A stretch of 64,000 nucleotides of DNA from NCBI RefSeq assembly GCF_900496995.4, contig NC_044019.1, positions 3,100,001 through 3,164,000 of the forward strand, given 5' to 3'. A model generated the notes under the pieces. That model was not told the origin of the DNA. It searched no databases and saw only the letters and a program-made list of their open reading frames with translations. Below, in pieces: positions 1 to 11,248 of this stretch. The stretch comes from Aquila chrysaetos chrysaetos (lineage: Eukaryota > Chordata > Aves > Accipitriformes > Accipitridae). The position numbers and the translations under genes are program-made. The stretch's first letter is position 1, and every line of letters begins with the position of its first letter.

Positions 1-188
1 CGCCGATACCCCCAAACTCCATCCCCTCGGCGCAGTCCTGCCCGCCCGTGCTCCACGCAGCCCCCCCCCCCCGCTTCACCCACCCGTGCTCACCGGGGTC
101 TCCCCACCACCACCACCACCACCACCCCCTCGCCGAAGCCTCTCCCCCAGCCCGGGCAAGCGTCTCCCCGGGCCCCGGCGGCCCTTAC

Positions 189-267
189 CTGCCTCCACCG
201 GGCGCAGACCGGCGTAGCTGAAGCAGAGCAGGAGCGCGGCGCCGGTACAACCGAGAAAGGGCTCCAT
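189..267 (-). CDS. FNDC5: FNDC5 (irisin precursor), first coding exon only
   Basis: Reading leftwards, an ATG at 267 opens 26 codons plus one base, ending at a consensus donor (G|GTAAGG) after position 189. The peptide starts MEPFLGCTG, has a leucine-rich hydrophobic core and ends in VEA, a typical signal peptide with an A-x-A-like cleavage end. Human FNDC5 exon 1 ends in VQA followed by a split Asp codon; here the exon also ends with a single G, so G|AC would restore that Asp. FNDC5 is a type I membrane protein with one fibronectin III domain whose ectodomain is shed as irisin; that domain lies beyond the window. The position left of HPCA and the minus orientation agree with human synteny. 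The frame is also open upstream to an in-frame ATG at 375, so a longer N-terminus is possible. The assignment rests on the signal peptide, phase and synteny only. Confidence 0.75.
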
Positions 268-830
268 CCCCCGCGGCCGCCGCGCCGAGCCGGGCCGAGC
301 CGCTCCGGGCCGGGCCGGGCCGGGCAGGGCCCCGCCGGCGGCGGGTCCTGCGGGCGCGGCGGCTCCGTTCAGCACCGCGGAGAGCTCCGCGGCCCGGTAC
401 CGTCCGGGGCCGCCCGGTACCGCCCGGTGCGGCTGGATTTCGACAGGGTTCGGTTGGGTTCGGCACAGCCCGGTAAGCTCCCGGCAAGGCTCGGTTCGGT
501 ACGGTACGGTACGGTACGGTACGGTACGGCTGGGTTCGACCGGGAGGCGGGGGCGGGCGCGGCCCCGCCGAGCCCCGGCTCCGCCCGCTGCAGCGCCGGG
601 CAGCCCCGCTCCGGTCCCTCCCCCGGCCCCGGGGGCGGTGGGACGGGGGCGACTCGGCTCCCCCCCCCCCCCCCCCCCCGGCTCCCAGCCAAGCTCAGCC
701 CGGCGCCGTTGCCTGCCTCAGTTTCCCCGTCCCTCCCTTCCCACCCCCGCCGGGGTCCCGGCACACCCCCGCCCCGGTCCATCCCTCCCGGGGGGCTTGC
801 TCCCCGCCGGGTCCCCCGGGCTACCGGGGA
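268..830 (-). promoter_or_regulatory. FNDC5: CpG-rich 5' region of FNDC5
   Basis: This GC-rich, CpG-dense stretch lies directly upstream of the FNDC5 start codon and looks like a CpG-island promoter. It contains GC boxes, a pentamer microsatellite and a run of about 20 C at 660-679. No TATA box is evident. The transcription start cannot be placed from sequence alone. Confidence 0.5.
497..529. repeat. (CGGTA)n pentanucleotide microsatellite
   Basis: Six perfect CGGTA units run from 497 to 526, followed by a partial unit. Related GGTACCG words at about 395-425 suggest an older, more diverged flank. The repeat lies within the putative FNDC5 promoter. Confidence 0.9.
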
Positions 831-3800
831 AAGGAGATGGGGTCTTACACCGAGACGAGACCCCCATGCACAGCAGCGGGGACATTTTACCACCGGGGTT
901 TCACGCAGCCCCTGCGAAACGCCGGGCTCTAAATTCCGAGGTAATGAGGATTAGATGAGCTTCTGGAATTAGCCGTGCCTCCAGGTTAATTAAGCCGGCA
1001 GCGCTCTGATTTATGGTAACTAGTCGAAGGGAACAGAAGCTGTTTCCCCAGCTCAGCCACCAGCTGCCAAACCCTGTGACGCTGGATGGGGGGACCCTGC
1101 TCCGGCCACCGCAGCCTCTGCCGACCCCTCCGCTGCGCCCCACCAGCCATGAGGTGTCCTGCCCCTGCGAGGGTCCGGCTGTGATGGCCCAGGCCAGCTG
1201 CGGTGGCCGCAGGGTGCCAGCGGGCAGGGACTACAGGTCCCAGTATGTACGGACAGGTCTGACTGGGAGCACCCGGCCACGCTGCGGGTGGGAGGCAGTG
1301 GGATCTGGGCCGTGTGTCTGGGCAGCATCGCTCGCTCGCTGTCTGTCTGTCTGGCCTGGGTATTTATTTGCCTGCCAGGGAGTTTGGCGTGGCCTGCGGG
1401 CTGCCGGGAGCATCAGTGGAGTCCTCTTGCTTACGCCAAGCCTGGTCCCTATGGTTTGGTTTATGGACTGGCGGATTCTCTCTGCTTTGCACCAGTGGTG
1501 TCAACAGAGCCATGCTGGATGAAGTGGGGATTGAATCGGGCATGCAGTCGTGCTTGTGGATCACAGTGAGAGACACCCCAGCTGAGGGGTCCCCTCACGT
1601 ACAGGAGATCCTGCAGAGCTCCCAGCACCTCCCCATGAACCAAACCTCCTTCCCGGAGAAGCGATAGGCACCCATCGCCCAAGAGAGACCCCAAAAACCT
1701 CCACCAGAGCCGGGAGACCACTCTGTCCTGCCAAATCCTAGCCCTGTGCCATTCCACCACTCTCTTTCCTCAGCCCGAGACGATGATAATTCCCAGTGCC
1801 GTCTCTGTGTCGTGGTGCCGGGGCTGTCCCCGCGCCGCACTCCATCGCAGTGCCGGGGCGCTTGGCTGCAGTCGACTGCTTCCCAGGGAAGCGCCTGTGG
1901 TGCCTCTCTTTCATCTTCTGCCTGGAAGCAGATTAAAATTTCATCACTTCAGTGGTGGAGAAGGTGCAGGGGAGGAGCGGGAGCCCCGGGCTGGCAGGGG
2001 GGGGCTCAGCCCCTTGCCGGAGCAGCCTGCGCTGAGCTCGGTGCCCACTCCAAATCCAGCCGCACGTGGCTGGGCTGGGTGAGCTCAGCTGATGGAGCTG
2101 GGATTTGGGCACAGCCATGCAGGGGTGGCTGCGGGCCGGGTTCCTGCTTCTCCTGGGCTTTCCCTCACCGGAGCACGAGGCTGGGCAGGAGAGCCTGCCG
2201 AGCTGTGGGCTCCTGCCGGTGCTTCCTCCGTGGGCTGTGCACCCGGAGCAGGATCAGGAGCCCCCAACTCCAAGGCAGATGCAGCCAAACCGGCTCTAGC
2301 TGCCGGCAGAAACACAAAGCTGAGATCGCAGCAGGATGTGACTCCACGGTGCCGGCAGCGGCGTTTCCTCGCCTCCGTACAGGGAGCCCCAAATCTCCCG
2401 GCAGCCACGAGATGGAGGGATTGTCACACAAAACCAGTTACTCCCTGCAGCCGGGCTGCTCGGCTGGCCCCAGGAAGGTGCTGCCTGGGCTGGACCCCGT
2501 CCTGGGCCGACAGTGAGCCGAGGTTGGGCCCCGGAACGTGGGAAGACTGGTGTCTTGCCCTGGTTGCTCCTGGCAGATGCAAGAGGACTGCTCCCTGTCA
2601 CCCCGCTACCTCCCAGGCTCCCACAAGAGGGTTTTTGATGTGTTCTAGTATTTTTCCAGAGGCTGAACACACTTAACACCATAATTCCCTGGTTTTTCCT
2701 ATCCCCCTTTCCAAATAAAGGGGAAACATTTGCTCTTTTCCAGCCCTGTGACGTCTGCCATCCTCAGCAGGTTCCCTGGGACATCACCACTGCACTGAGG
2801 TCCCCTCCGGGGGCCCAGGTCCCAGCTGCCCCGGGGTGCACAGGGTGGCCCATGCTGTGCTTGTCCTTTCCCTGTCCTCTCTACTTTCCCACCACCGGGC
2901 AAGGGGTTTTGAGGTGTCCTGGCCCCCCCTCCCAGTCCCCTCTGGGCTCCCATTGCCTCCCTGTGCGGTGCAGACCCTCCTCCACCTCCCCAGCCCGTAC
3001 CAGCACATCACTATTCAAGTCACGCAACGTCCATCGCATGTCCCGGGTGTGCCAATTAAGTCACAGCTCTAATTACGCACTTAGGCTCGCCAGTCATTCC
3101 TCTTCCCTCTCACATCACCAGACGGACACCTGGGACCCCGCCAGTCATCCACCTCCTCGCACCCAGTCCCTGTCCTGTCCCACCTCACCTTGACTATGCT
3201 GGGCCGGGCTCTGGCAGGAGCCGAGCATTGAGACCACGTCACCATGACACGGAAAACTGTCCCTAAATCAGCGCTGTGGGGTAGGGCCATTGCCAGGGAC
3301 CCTTTTTGGCCCGGGCTGCCTCCCGTGCAGCCCATGAGGGAAATGGATGCGGTGTGCGGAGATGCTCTGGGTGTCCCCCAAGAGGGACTGTCCCAGCCCT
3401 GGAGTCCCCAGGGGATGACGGTGGGACAGACCGATGTCGGCAGATCCGGGGGACCCTGTCCTGCTGCTCCCCAGGAGACCCTGGCCCCCAGAGCCGCGGT
3501 CATGCCCCGGGAGCAGCTTGGTCACCCCCAACCATCACCTGCACCTCCCTGCGGCACCCCAAGCCCTTGGGGTGAAGGTGCCCTGCACCCCATCGCAGAG
3601 TTCAACCCGCAGTGCATCACCTGCATGGCCACTCATCGGGAACCGCTCTGGGGGCCTCTGCCCGCCCCCCCCCCCAGACCCCAGGAGCTCCTGCCTGGCT
3701 GTGGATACCCACGGGGGGATGCTGGGTGTCAGGGGGACACTGTGCTCTGGGGTGATTCTGCGTGTTGGAGGGGACACTGCAGGGGTCACGCACGAAAGGG

Positions 3801-3885
3801 AGCAGGGCTGCAGGGGGGGCTGGGGGAGAGCTACACAGGGTGCTGCATGGGGAGCCGGGTGCCGGGGGGTGCCAGGGTGCAGTGC
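831..3885. other. FNDC5-HPCA intergenic DNA, proximal part
   Basis: No convincing exon was found. The only distinctive element is an AT-rich island at about 930-1030 inside GC-rich DNA, with a TTAATTAA core and a nearby TTTATGG; it may be a conserved enhancer. The remaining open frames are short, differ between strands and resemble no protein I know. Confidence 0.5.
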
Positions 3886-5398
3886 TGGGCAGAGATGGGT
3901 GCTGCAGGGTGCAGTGGGTGGTGTCGGGGTGCTGTCGGGGTGCAGGGTGCCAGGTCCCCAGGGTGCTGCGGGGTGCAGGGGCTGCTGGGTGCCAGGCTGG
4001 CAGGGTGCTGTGGGGTGCAGGGGGTGATGTTGGGGTGCTGGGTGCCAGGCTGGCAGGGTGCTGTGCGGTGCAGGGGATGGTGTTGGGGTGCAAGGTGCCA
4101 GTCCCCCAGGGTGCCGTGGGGTACAGTGGGTGCCGTTGGGGTGCTGTCGGGGTGCGCGGTGCTGTCGGGGTGCAGGGTGCCAGGCTGGCAGGGTGCAGGG
4201 GGTGCAGTGGGTGGTGTTGGGGTGCAGGGGGTGCTGGGTGTCAGGCTGGCAGGGTACAGGGGGTGCAGTGGGTGCTGTCGGGGTGCAGGGTGCCGGTCCC
4301 CCAGGGTGCAGGGGGTGCAGGGGGGGCTGTCGGGGTGCTGTCGGGGTGCAGGGTGCCGGTCCCCCAGGGTGCAGGGGGTGCAGTGGGTGCTGTCGGGGTG
4401 CAGGGTGCCGGTCCCCCAGGGTGCAGGCGGTGCAGTGGGTGCTGTCGGGGTGCAGGGTGCCAGTCCCCCAGGGTGCAGGCGGTGCAGTGGGTGCTGTCGG
4501 GGTGCTGTCGGGGTGCTGTCGGGGTGCAGGGTGCCGGTCCCCCAGGGTGCAGGGGTGCAGTGGGTGCTGTCGGGGTGCAGGGTGCCGGTCCCCCAGGGTG
4601 CAGGGGGGGCAGTGGGTGCTGTCAGGGTGCAGGGTGCTGGTCCCCCAGGGTGCAGGGGGTGCAGTGGGTGCTGTTGGGGTGCAGGGTGCCGGTCCCCCAG
4701 GGTGCAGGGGGTGCAGTGGGGGCTGTCGGGGTGCTGTCGGGGTGCAGGGTGCCGGTCCCCCAGGGTGCAGGGGGTGCAGTGGGTGCTGTCGGGGTGCTGT
4801 CGGGGTGCAGGGTGCCGGTCCCTCGGGGTGCAGGGTGCCGGTCCCCCAGGGTGCAGGGGGGTGCAGTGGGTGCTGTCGGGGTGCAGGGTGCCGGTCCCCC
4901 AGGGTGCAGGGGTGCAGTGGGTGCTGTCGGGGTGCAGGGTGCCGGTCCCCCAGGGTGCAGGGGGTGCAGTGGGTGCTGTCGGGGTGCAGGGTGCCGGTCC
5001 CCCAGGGTGCAGGGGATGCAGTGGGTGCTGTCGGGGTGCAGGGTGCCGGTCCCCCAGGGTGCAGGGGGTGCAGTGGGTGCTGTCGGGGTGCTGTCGGGGT
5101 GCTGTTGGGGTGCAGGGTGCCGGTCCCCCAGGGTGCAGGGGGTGCAGTCAGGGTGTTGTCGGGGTGCAAGGTGCCGGTCCCCCAGGGTGCAGGGGATGCA
5201 GTGGGTGCTGTCGGGGTGCAGGGTGCCGGTCCCCCAGGGTGCAGGGGGTGCAGTGGGTGCTGTCGGGGTGCAGGGTGCCGGTCCCCCAGGGTGCAGGGGG
5301 TGCAGTGGGTGCTGTCGGGGTGCAGGGTGCCGGTCCCCCAGGGTGCAGGGGGTGCCGTCGGGGTGCAGGGTGCCGGTCCCCCAGGGTGCAGGAGGTGC
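3886..5398. repeat. Minisatellite, 52-bp GC-rich unit
   Basis: From about 4257 to 5398 a 52-bp unit repeats about 20 times. The spacing of the CTGTCGGGG word is exactly 52 in the cleanest copies (4924, 4976, 5028). Each unit holds GGGTGCAGGGTGCCGGTC and CAGGGTGCAGGGGGTGCAG. An 11-bp sub-unit (CTGTCGGGGTG) is duplicated or triplicated in several copies. Copies from about 3886 to 4257 are more diverged and carry GCCAGGCTGGCAG. Because 52 is not a multiple of 3 and the unit lacks stops, long frames are open on both strands. These are not genes. Confidence 0.95.
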
Positions 5399-5860
5399 CG
5401 CCCGCAGACCGGCGCTGCCGAAGGTCGCTGCTGCCACCTGCCGACACCCCGCGGCGGGCCCGGCCCGGCGCAGACCGGGGGGGGGGGACCGCAGCCGGGA
5501 CCTCCCCCATCCCCATCTCTCCGTGCCCCCCCGCGAGGGGACCCCCTCCCCACCCCGGCCCCACGCCCAGACGCGTCCCGCGGGGTCCTGCCGCAAGGGG
5601 CTGGGGGCCCGGCGGGGATGTCCCCCCCCCAGCTCGGAGCACCCCCCCGGCTCGGTGCCCCCAGCCAGCCCCCTCCCGGGCCCGCTGTCCTGGCTGTTGC
5701 TGCCCCCCCGCCGCCCCACCGGGTCCCCGTGGCTCCTCGGTCACCCCACGAGACGGGGGAGATGCCACGAGAGGGAGCCCGGGACCCGCGTGTGGCGATG
5801 GCACTGGTGGCACTGGTGACAGTGGCGGTGGCGTTTAACCCCTCCGGCCCGGGGTGACAA
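5399..5860. other. CpG-rich patch after the minisatellite
   Basis: The sequence switches from repeat to CpG-dense unique DNA, with words such as CGCCCGCAGACCGGCGC, a G8 run and CCGCCCC-type boxes. It may be a CpG island or an alternative distal promoter, perhaps for HPCA. No donor-bounded exon is clear. Confidence 0.35.
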
Positions 5861-8800
5861 AGGGTCAAGGCTGGGTCCGGACCCCTCTGGGCACCCTCCC
5901 CCTCGCCCCAGTGCCAGACACCCCCCCCCCAGTCTCACCCATGCCCACCTCAACGAGGCGGTGACCTCCCTGGGACGGCGGTGTCACCTCCGCAGCCCTC
6001 GAGGCCCATGGTGGGACACAGCCGGGATGAGCTGCAGCCCCCCCAGCCAGCCCTGGGCACATCCAGCAGCCCCCAAACCCGGGACGAGCTGGGGCAGACC
6101 CCGGCCGTGGGTTGTCCCCGCCACGGCTCGCAGAGCTCCGCAACCCTCCGGACACGGTGACAAACTGTGTCCGTGGCGGGGAAGTCCCTCGGGGTTTTGT
6201 ACTTCTGCCAGGGAAGGTGGCACAGAAAATTGGGCACCAAGATGCCCACAGCACGCTGTCCTCCCCTCAACTCTGCTGCAGCCCCCCCCCCGTGGCCATT
6301 TATAGAGCTGGGGACCCGCTTGTGCCCAAACTGCCCCAAAACGCATCCCAGCTCCGTGTCACGGCACTGCTGACCACACGTGTCCAGGTGCCAACACGCG
6401 TGTGCCCCACGGGGACCGGGCTACGTGTCCCCAGGAGCCCCGACCTTGGCTGTCTGGACAAGGCGAGCTGTACGTGCTTCGGGGAGGCAGCGTGGGCATC
6501 ACAGGGACGTGGGGACGCAGGATGGAGCCACTCCGTTATGAAACGTGCCTGCAGCCCCGCGGTGCTCAGTCAAGATTTAGCGAGCGAGCGGCTCCTGATC
6601 CAGATGAGATCGGGCATCACAAAGGGTTTTGTATTCCAGGAAGCCTATTAGAGATTTAAATTATACAAATGGGCTTTTTACCAAAGATCCTTATTATCTG
6701 GGCATTTGCTTTTAATCCCCAGCTAGTCCCGCAGCCCCTGCCCCGCGCCCCCACCGCAGCTCCGCTTACCTTCACCGTGTCCTCCGTGGGGCCGTGCATG
6801 CCGTGGGGCTGGGGACAAGCTCTGGGGTCAGTGTGGGCCCATGGGGAGGGGGTCTGCAGGGTGTTGGGGAGACCCTGGTTGGGTTTGTTGGTGCAGCCGG
6901 GGGCTGAGCCCCTCTTGCTTTGCCCTCTCCCCTCCCAGCTCGTCCCAGTACCCCAGCAGGGATGGTGCCTGTTTGTCTGCACTAACCTTCCTTAGGGCAC
7001 AGTCCCAGGGCACCCACAGCCGCCCTGGCCATGCCTGGGCTCCTCCTGTGCCCCCCCCAGCTGCATGGGTGCACATAAGGATGCTCCCATGGGCACTTGG
7101 GGCCAGTGAGGCTGAGGGGGGGGGGGGGCGATGCTGGAACCCAAATCACCAAAACCCCCGAGTGTGCCGCCGTGGTGTGCCGAGCCCTGGGCACCATCGA
7201 GCCCCGTTGGCTTTGGGGATGGCAGCCGGGGCAACGGCAGAGCTGACACCAACACACGCTGCCCTGCGTGCACACGTGTGTGTGCAGAGCCATACGCCCC
7301 TGTGCTGGGACACAGGGACACGGTGATGTCCCCCCCCCCGGGGTGTGTGTGTGTGGGGTCTCCCCTGCAACCCCATCCCACCCTGCCCTGCTGCAGCGAA
7401 GCCGGAGGCGGCGGGGGGGGGGGGGGGGCAGGAGTTTCACGGCTGCTATGACAACGCAGGAAATTCCCACAGAAATCCCTGCGAGGAGGAGAAGAAGGAG
7501 AAGAAGGAGGAGGTGGAAGAGGAAGGGGAATCTCCCAGCGAGGGCATCGCCAACACCCCACATCTCTCCTCGCCGGCGGTGGGGAAGGCATCACAGCGGC
7601 ACCCGCGGCCATTTCAGCATCCTCCTGGCAGCACCTCTGCTGCGGGCTCGGCTCGGCCACAAGGCTGGGGCCAGTGGAAGCCAGCCCCGAGCCAGCCCTG
7701 CTCCCTGCCCTGGCTGTTCTTGGACCCCGGCACCCCCAGGACATGGTCCTGCTTCCCATGGTGTGGCTGACTCCCCCAAATCAGTGGGTGGGAGCATGGA
7801 GCTGGTGTGGCCGGTGCCGCTGCAAGGAGCAAGGGGTGATGGAGGGGGCTGCGAGCTGACAAAACACAAGGCTTTGGGGTGGAGGGTGAGGGACCCCGAG
7901 GGGGTGGGCTGGGGGTCATTTGCCCCAAGCCCAGGGACCCTGTAAATCACTTAGTGTTTGATGGCAGAGTGTGGCCCTGCCTGTGCCCCCCACACCCCGT
8001 ATTATCCTCTCGCTCCCTCCTGCAATCCATTCCAGCGCGGGGGATTAGGTGGGTTTAGGGCCGGGTTTGAGTCAGAAATGGGATGCTTTCAAATCAGCCT
8101 GCGTCAGTTGTGCCCTCTGTCACTCATGCGGAGGGGGATTAAAATAGATATGAAGATTATCGGAGGGGAAATGGCACCCCCACCTTGAGGGCCCGACTTT
8201 CCCCCCCCAGCCTCAGCACTGCTGCATGTGGGGGCATCACCCAGCGCAGGGGCTGCCTGGCTCAGACCCCCCCGGGATACCTTCAGCCCCAAGGGCACAA
8301 ATTTCTCCTTTTTCCTTGCCTTTCTGCTCACACCGAGGCCCCAGTTCCAATCCCCATCCCATACAGCTCTCCAAACATCTTTCTTACATGGGATGGGGGG
8401 GAGACATCACCTCAGCAGCTCTCATCACCAGCTCCCTTGTTTCCAGCCCAATCCCATTCCCAAAACACCCCTCAGGCTCAATGCCGGTCCTGCATGAGAT
8501 CCTTGCCCGGATCCCACGGAGGGCTCCCGGCCCCAGAGAGCCACCGGCCCCTCGGCAGGGCTGGGGTGCGGACATGGCTGCTGCAACGTGGAGGGTGAGA
8601 AGGAATTGATGGGGAGACGGCAGCACCGAGGAGATGGCTCAGCACCGAAATGTGCAGGTGAAGGGCAGGAAGGAGCTTGTGCTGGTCTTTGGTCCTCCAG
8701 AGTCCTCCAGCAACAGGCAGGGACATGGTACCATCGCGAGGCTATTAAAAAGGGGGAAAAAAAACACAATGAGACCAATATTGCCTTTATTATTAATAAC

Positions 8801-9848
8801 TGCTTGTTCCTGCAGGTCCTCACGGGCCAGCACTGCTGCCTGGGCTGGGTCTCCTCGCCGGCCCAGCAGTGGTTCAGGCAAGCGCTGCTCATCGGTGTTT
8901 CAAAACATGCCTGTGGATTTCGGCCGCTTTATCAGGGCTGGTCCCCGTCTCTTGCCCCGCTTCAGGTTGGTGTTTTAGGCCTGGAGGTGCCAGGTCTCTC
9001 TCGATGGGCCCCTGCAGCCCCTCAGCCTCGCTGATCTCAGTGCCCAGCAGATTTTGGGGTGAATTAGCCCCAGCCTGGGTCTCTCCTTCCCCCCAGCTCC
9101 CTGTTCCGCAGCAGCCACCCCAGCCCCTTCCCCGTTCCCCCCAGACCAGGGATGGGGCTGTGGGTTTAATCACTTTATGCATGTTTATTTGTGTGATTTG
9201 GAGGAGAGTGCGTGCCTCTTCCTCCCATCTGCCCCTGCCATCTGCTCCCCACGGTATTGCTGAACAATCCCGGGCTTTGCAAATGGATGGAGCTGGTGCA
9301 GGAATGCAGGAAAACCTGCCGGGAAAAGCACCTCCTTATAGCGAGCATCTGTCTCCACTGGAGCCTTTTCCCGGTGCTCAGAGCGGCTACTGAAAGCTGC
9401 TTTGCTCCAGCCCCTGGAATGACCAAGGATGCTGTGATGCTACACTGCATCAGCCCCCGGCTGCGTGCTGGGGACGCTCAAACCCAAAATGTCCCCCTTC
9501 TAGCCCCAAAACACCTGGCTTGGCACCTTCTTGGGCCAGCGGGAAGGTGATGGCTAAGCCTGTGCCCGGGAGCTGGGGGTGCCCATGGGGTGGCAAATGG
9601 GGTGGAGAGACTGGTCCCCGGTTTGGTGCATGCACAGGGAGGGGACCTTGTGGTTCCCCATCCCACCCACCCTCCCAGCAGCCTGGGGCAGGATGGCACC
9701 CTAAGGAAGGGACAAGTGACATTTTTAGCAGAGCCCTTGAAGACACGACCAGGGGACACGTCGCAGCGTGGGGTGTCTGCCTGGGTCTGCAGGCAGCTCG
9801 GGACCCCAGCTTCTGTGTCTGGTGTGCCAATGCAGTAATGCTGGCATG
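5861..9848. other. FNDC5-HPCA intergenic DNA, central part
   Basis: No exon could be supported. Three AT-rich islands stand out from GC-rich surroundings: about 6620-6720 (with TTTAAATTATACAAA), about 8030-8170 (GATTAAAATAGATATGAAG) and about 8735-8815 (TTTATTATTAATAACTG). They look like conserved non-coding or enhancer sequence, which is inference. A G-run at about 7407-7428 and purine-rich GAAGGAGAAG tracts at 7480-7530 are low complexity. Confidence 0.45.
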
Positions 9849-10955
9849 CTCCCAGTGCCCCCACTGCTCCCAGTGCCCCAAAACCTCCCAGTGCTCCCAG
9901 TGCCCCAAAACCTCCCAGTGCCCCAAAACCTCCCAGTGCTCCCAATGCCCCAAAACCTCCCAGTGCCCCAAAACCTCCCAGAGCTCCCAGTGCCCCAAAA
10001 CCTCCCAGTGCTCCCTGTGCCCCAAAACCTCCCAGAGCTCCCAGTGCCCCAAAACCTCCCAGTGCTCCCAATGCCCCAAAACCTCCCAGTGCCCCAAAAC
10101 CTCCCAGTGCTCCCAGTGCTCCAAAACCTCCCAGTGCTCCCAGTGCCCCAAAACCTCCCAGTGCTCCCAGTGCCCCAAAACCTCCCAGAGCTCCCAGTGC
10201 CCCAAAACCTCCCAGTGCTCCCAATGCCCCAAAACCTCCCAGTGCCCCAAAACCTCCCAGTGCTCCCAGTGCTCCAAAACCTCCCAGTGCTCCCAGTGCC
10301 CCAAAACCTCCCAGTGCTCCCAGTGCCCCAAAACCTCCCAGAGCTCCCAGTGCCCCAAAACCTCCCAGTGCTCCCAATGCCCCAAAACCTCCCAGTGCCC
10401 CAAAACCTCCCAGTGCTCCCAGTGCCCCAAAACCTCCCAGTGCTCCCAGTGCCCCAAAACCTCCCAGTGCCCCAAAACCTCCCAGTGCTCCCAGTGCCCC
10501 AAAACCTCCCAGTGCCCCCACTGCCCCAAAACCTCCCAGTGCTCCCAGTGCCCCAAAACCTCCCAGTGCCCCAAAACCTCCCAGTGCTCCCAGTGCCCCA
10601 AAACCTCCCAGTGCTCCCAATGCCCCAAAACCTCCCAGTGCCCCAAAACCTCCCAGTGCCCCAAAACCTCCCAGTGCTCCCAGTGCCCCAAAACCTCCCA
10701 GTGCTCCCAGTGCCCCAAAACCTCCCAGTGCTCCCAATGCCCCAAAACCTCCCAGTGCCCCAAAACCTCCCAGTGCTCCCAGTGCCCCAAAACCTCCCAG
10801 TGCTCCCAGTGCCCCAAAACCTCCCAGTGCCCCAAAACCTCCCAGTGCTCCCAGTGCCCCAAAACCTCCCAGTGCCCCCACTGCCCCAAAACCTCCCAGT
10901 GCTCCCAGTGCCCCAAAACCTCCCAGTGCCCCCCAAACCTCCCAGTGCTCCCAGA
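9849..10955. repeat. Minisatellite built of 9-bp blocks, with higher-order repeats
   Basis: Two blocks alternate: CCCAGTGCCCCAAAACCT (18 bp) and CCCAGTGCT (9 bp), giving 18- and 27-bp periods over 1.1 kb. Variant blocks (GCTCCAAAA, CCCAGAGCT, CCCAATGCC) recur in order, exposing a 153-bp higher-order period (for example 10111 and 10264; 10184 and 10337). The segment 10381-10560 recurs perfectly at 10741-10920, an offset of 360 bp. All periods are multiples of 9 and the blocks lack stops, so long QCPKTS-like and HWEVLG-like frames open on both strands. These are not proteins. Confidence 0.96.
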
Positions 10956-11029
10956 CCTGCCCCAACCCTTGCCAGTACAACAGGGGTCTCCCCCCTCGCC
11001 CCAGCCCCCGGCTGTGGGGGGGACCGGGG

Positions 11030-11248
11030 GCTGCACCCCGGGGGGGGTGTGGGGTGGGCGTGCGTGGGGCCCCGGGACGAGCAGGAGATCCCGGTGGGGG
11101 CTGCTGTCAGTGCACCCGGTGCCGGTGCCCACCCCCCGGTGCCGGTGCCCCCCCCCCCCCCCCGCAGCCCTCCGCTGCGGCGGGCACGACCGGCGGCCGC
11201 TCCCGGGCTGCGTTGGCTGCACAGCGGCGGCGGCTCGTCCCCGGGCAG
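11030..11248 (+). promoter_or_regulatory. HPCA: Candidate HPCA promoter and non-coding first exon
   Basis: A CpG-dense block ends at a good donor, CCGGGCAG|GTAGGAG, with the last exon base at 11248. The HPCA coding exon 1.5 kb downstream is preceded by an acceptor (CCCCTGCAG at about 12769-12777), so an upstream 5'UTR exon is required, as in mammalian HPCA. This block is the best candidate by CpG content and donor. It is inference; the start of the exon is unknown. Confidence 0.35.

Noticed and set aside
3600-3700. Possible CRISPR-like or phage-like repeats in the tandem arrays
   Set aside because: Units are directly contiguous with no unique spacers and lie in vertebrate intergenic DNA.
3244-5868. 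Very long open frames (up to about 860 codons) on both strands
   Set aside because: They come from a stop-free 52-bp tandem repeat read in all frames. They show no domain, no splice context and no biased codon use.
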